NCBI GenBank assembly: GCA_030609345.1
Contig: JAUWCK010000011.1
Location: 1-15,026 of the forward strand
Direction of reading: 5' to 3'
DNA: 15,026 nt
DNA from: Methanosarcinales archaeon
GTDB taxonomy: Archaea; Halobacteriota; Methanosarcinia; Methanosarcinales; Methanogasteraceae
The notes below the pieces were generated by a model. That model saw only the letters and a list, made by a program, of their open reading frames with translations. It was not told where the DNA came from and searched no databases. Positions 14,393 through 15,026 of this stretch are shown here, piece by piece (position 1 is the stretch's first letter; every line of letters starts with the position of its first letter). A program made the translations under genes and the position numbers.

Positions 14393-14640
14393 CCGATTTG
14401 TTTACGGTCCGGGAATCGCGGGGGTTGCCAACTTGCTCGGGAGTTTTATAGAGGTCATGTATGCCATTTCATAAGTGTAATTTGGAATTCGTAACTAATC
14501 AGGCACCTAAACCACTATCGTGAGACCAATCAACATACATCGAGTAGTTGCGAATGATTCAGCATCGCTTGCGAGTGATAATTCCGGAATCCATCTCCTG
14601 CGCAACCTTTAATAATCTCCCGACCATATTATATTTCACG
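14393..14640. other. intergenic region between the divergent glpX and pilin-like genes
   Basis: No gene is supported. It holds a 14-nt match to the 5' end of the tRNA-Leu gene (14418-14431), the perfect palindrome ATTCCGGAAT (14581-14590), TCGC-TT-GCGA (14564-14573) just before it, and a TATA-like ATATTATAT at about 14627-14635 for the plus-strand gene. Confidence 0.4.
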
Positions 14641-14667
14641 ATGATGAGGCGTGGTGGAGTTAAAGGT

Positions 14668-15026
14668 ATGCAGTCGGATAACCGTGCACAGGTTAGTCTT
14701 GATTTTCTTGCCGCTATTTCTATATTTCTACTCACCTTCGCATACCTCATGATGCAGATCCCCTCGATATTCGCGCCGTTCCAGACCCAGAGTACCGATT
14801 TCCAGCCTGTAGCGTACCGGACCGCCATGATTCTTGCAGAGGATACCGGATGGTGGAGCAATGGCACGCCCGGTCAGGACGGCATCAACTGGGAGGATGC
14901 GCCGGATGATGCCTGCCGGATCGGGCTTGCAACAAACAAACGAAACCCCACCAACTTTTCAGAACTGTTAAATCGCGGCAGAGCCGGTATTTTGAGTGAA
15001 AATAAGATAAAGAAATTAAACTCGAC
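14668..15026 (+). CDS. archaeal pilin-like membrane protein, N-terminal part (runs off the edge)
   Basis: The protein starts MQSDNRAQVSLDFLAAISIF and has one long hydrophobic helix (about residues 12-36), followed by an extracytoplasmic-looking segment with PVAYRTAMILAEDTGWW. The Gln-Val-Ser-Leu-Asp-Phe before the helix is typical of archaeal pilin-like proteins with a short charged N-terminus and class III-type signal. A peptidase cleavage site is not certain. ATG 14641 and 14644 are in frame, but ATG 14668 follows GGTGGAG by eight bases and removes an unlikely basic leader. Unlike a pilin, the visible 119 codons continue without a stop, so the complete protein is larger; a DUF7287-like assignment is possible but I cannot confirm it. 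Confidence 0.8.
   Translation, partial: MQSDNRAQVSLDFLAAISIFLLTFAYLMMQIPSIFAPFQTQSTDFQPVAYRTAMILAEDTGWWSNGTPGQDGINWEDAPDDACRIGLATNKRNPTNFSELLNRGRAGILSENKIKKLNS

Noticed and set aside
14638..14646. C box of a C/D guide RNA (ATGATGA at 14641)
   Set aside because: No matching D box or C'/D' boxes at suitable spacing; the bases also fall at the 5' region of the pilin-like gene.

Overview
The window looks like a euryarchaeal chromosome from the methanogen/anaerobic methane- or alkane-oxidizing lineages. It carries methanogenesis marker protein 14, the small subunit of archaeal DNA primase (priS), the archaeal D-aminoacyl-tRNA deacylase DtdA and an ATP-grasp ligase resembling the tetrahydromethanopterin glutamate ligase MptN. 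Promoters show TATA boxes, the tRNA-Leu gene has no encoded CCA, and a CcmF-type heme-lyase module points to a cytochrome c-making lineage. The species cannot be fixed from the sequence. Core genes are GC-rich; accessory genes (recQ, the 10.5-12.3 kb cluster, the left edge) are clearly AT-richer.

Left part (1-3350): an uncertain gene end, an unrecognised minus-strand ORF, a long imperfect inverted repeat, then marker protein 14. Next comes a HEPN/MNT toxin-antitoxin-type pair followed by a second MNT nucleotidyltransferase that is truncated and lacks a catalytic Asp. It stops four bases before priS.

Centre (3352-8432): priS is mosaic, with an AT-rich block of about 400 bp between GC-rich flanks. 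Its last 123 bp, including the stop codon, recur as a slightly diverged relic at 7187-7309. A bacterial-type recQ helicase gene on the opposite strand lies between the two copies. This arrangement suggests that a recQ-bearing segment entered at the priS 3' end and brought or left a second priS tail, so the gene stayed intact. Downstream are dtdA, with a hexanucleotide-repeat tract inside it, and a convergent tRNA-Leu(UAA).

Right part (8480-15026): a gene for only the N-terminal half of CcmF; then an AT-rich accessory stretch with HicBA, a possible HhH-glycosylase-like protein of 270 residues and a MazF/PemK-type pair, with duplicated paired palindromes in the intergenic DNA. A two-gene unit, class II fructose-1,6-bisphosphatase followed two bases later by the MptN-like ligase, returns to core metabolism. 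A divergent pilin-like membrane protein runs off the right edge.

The strongest candidate for something new is the direct repeat of the priS tail around recQ, together with the AT-rich replacement block inside priS.
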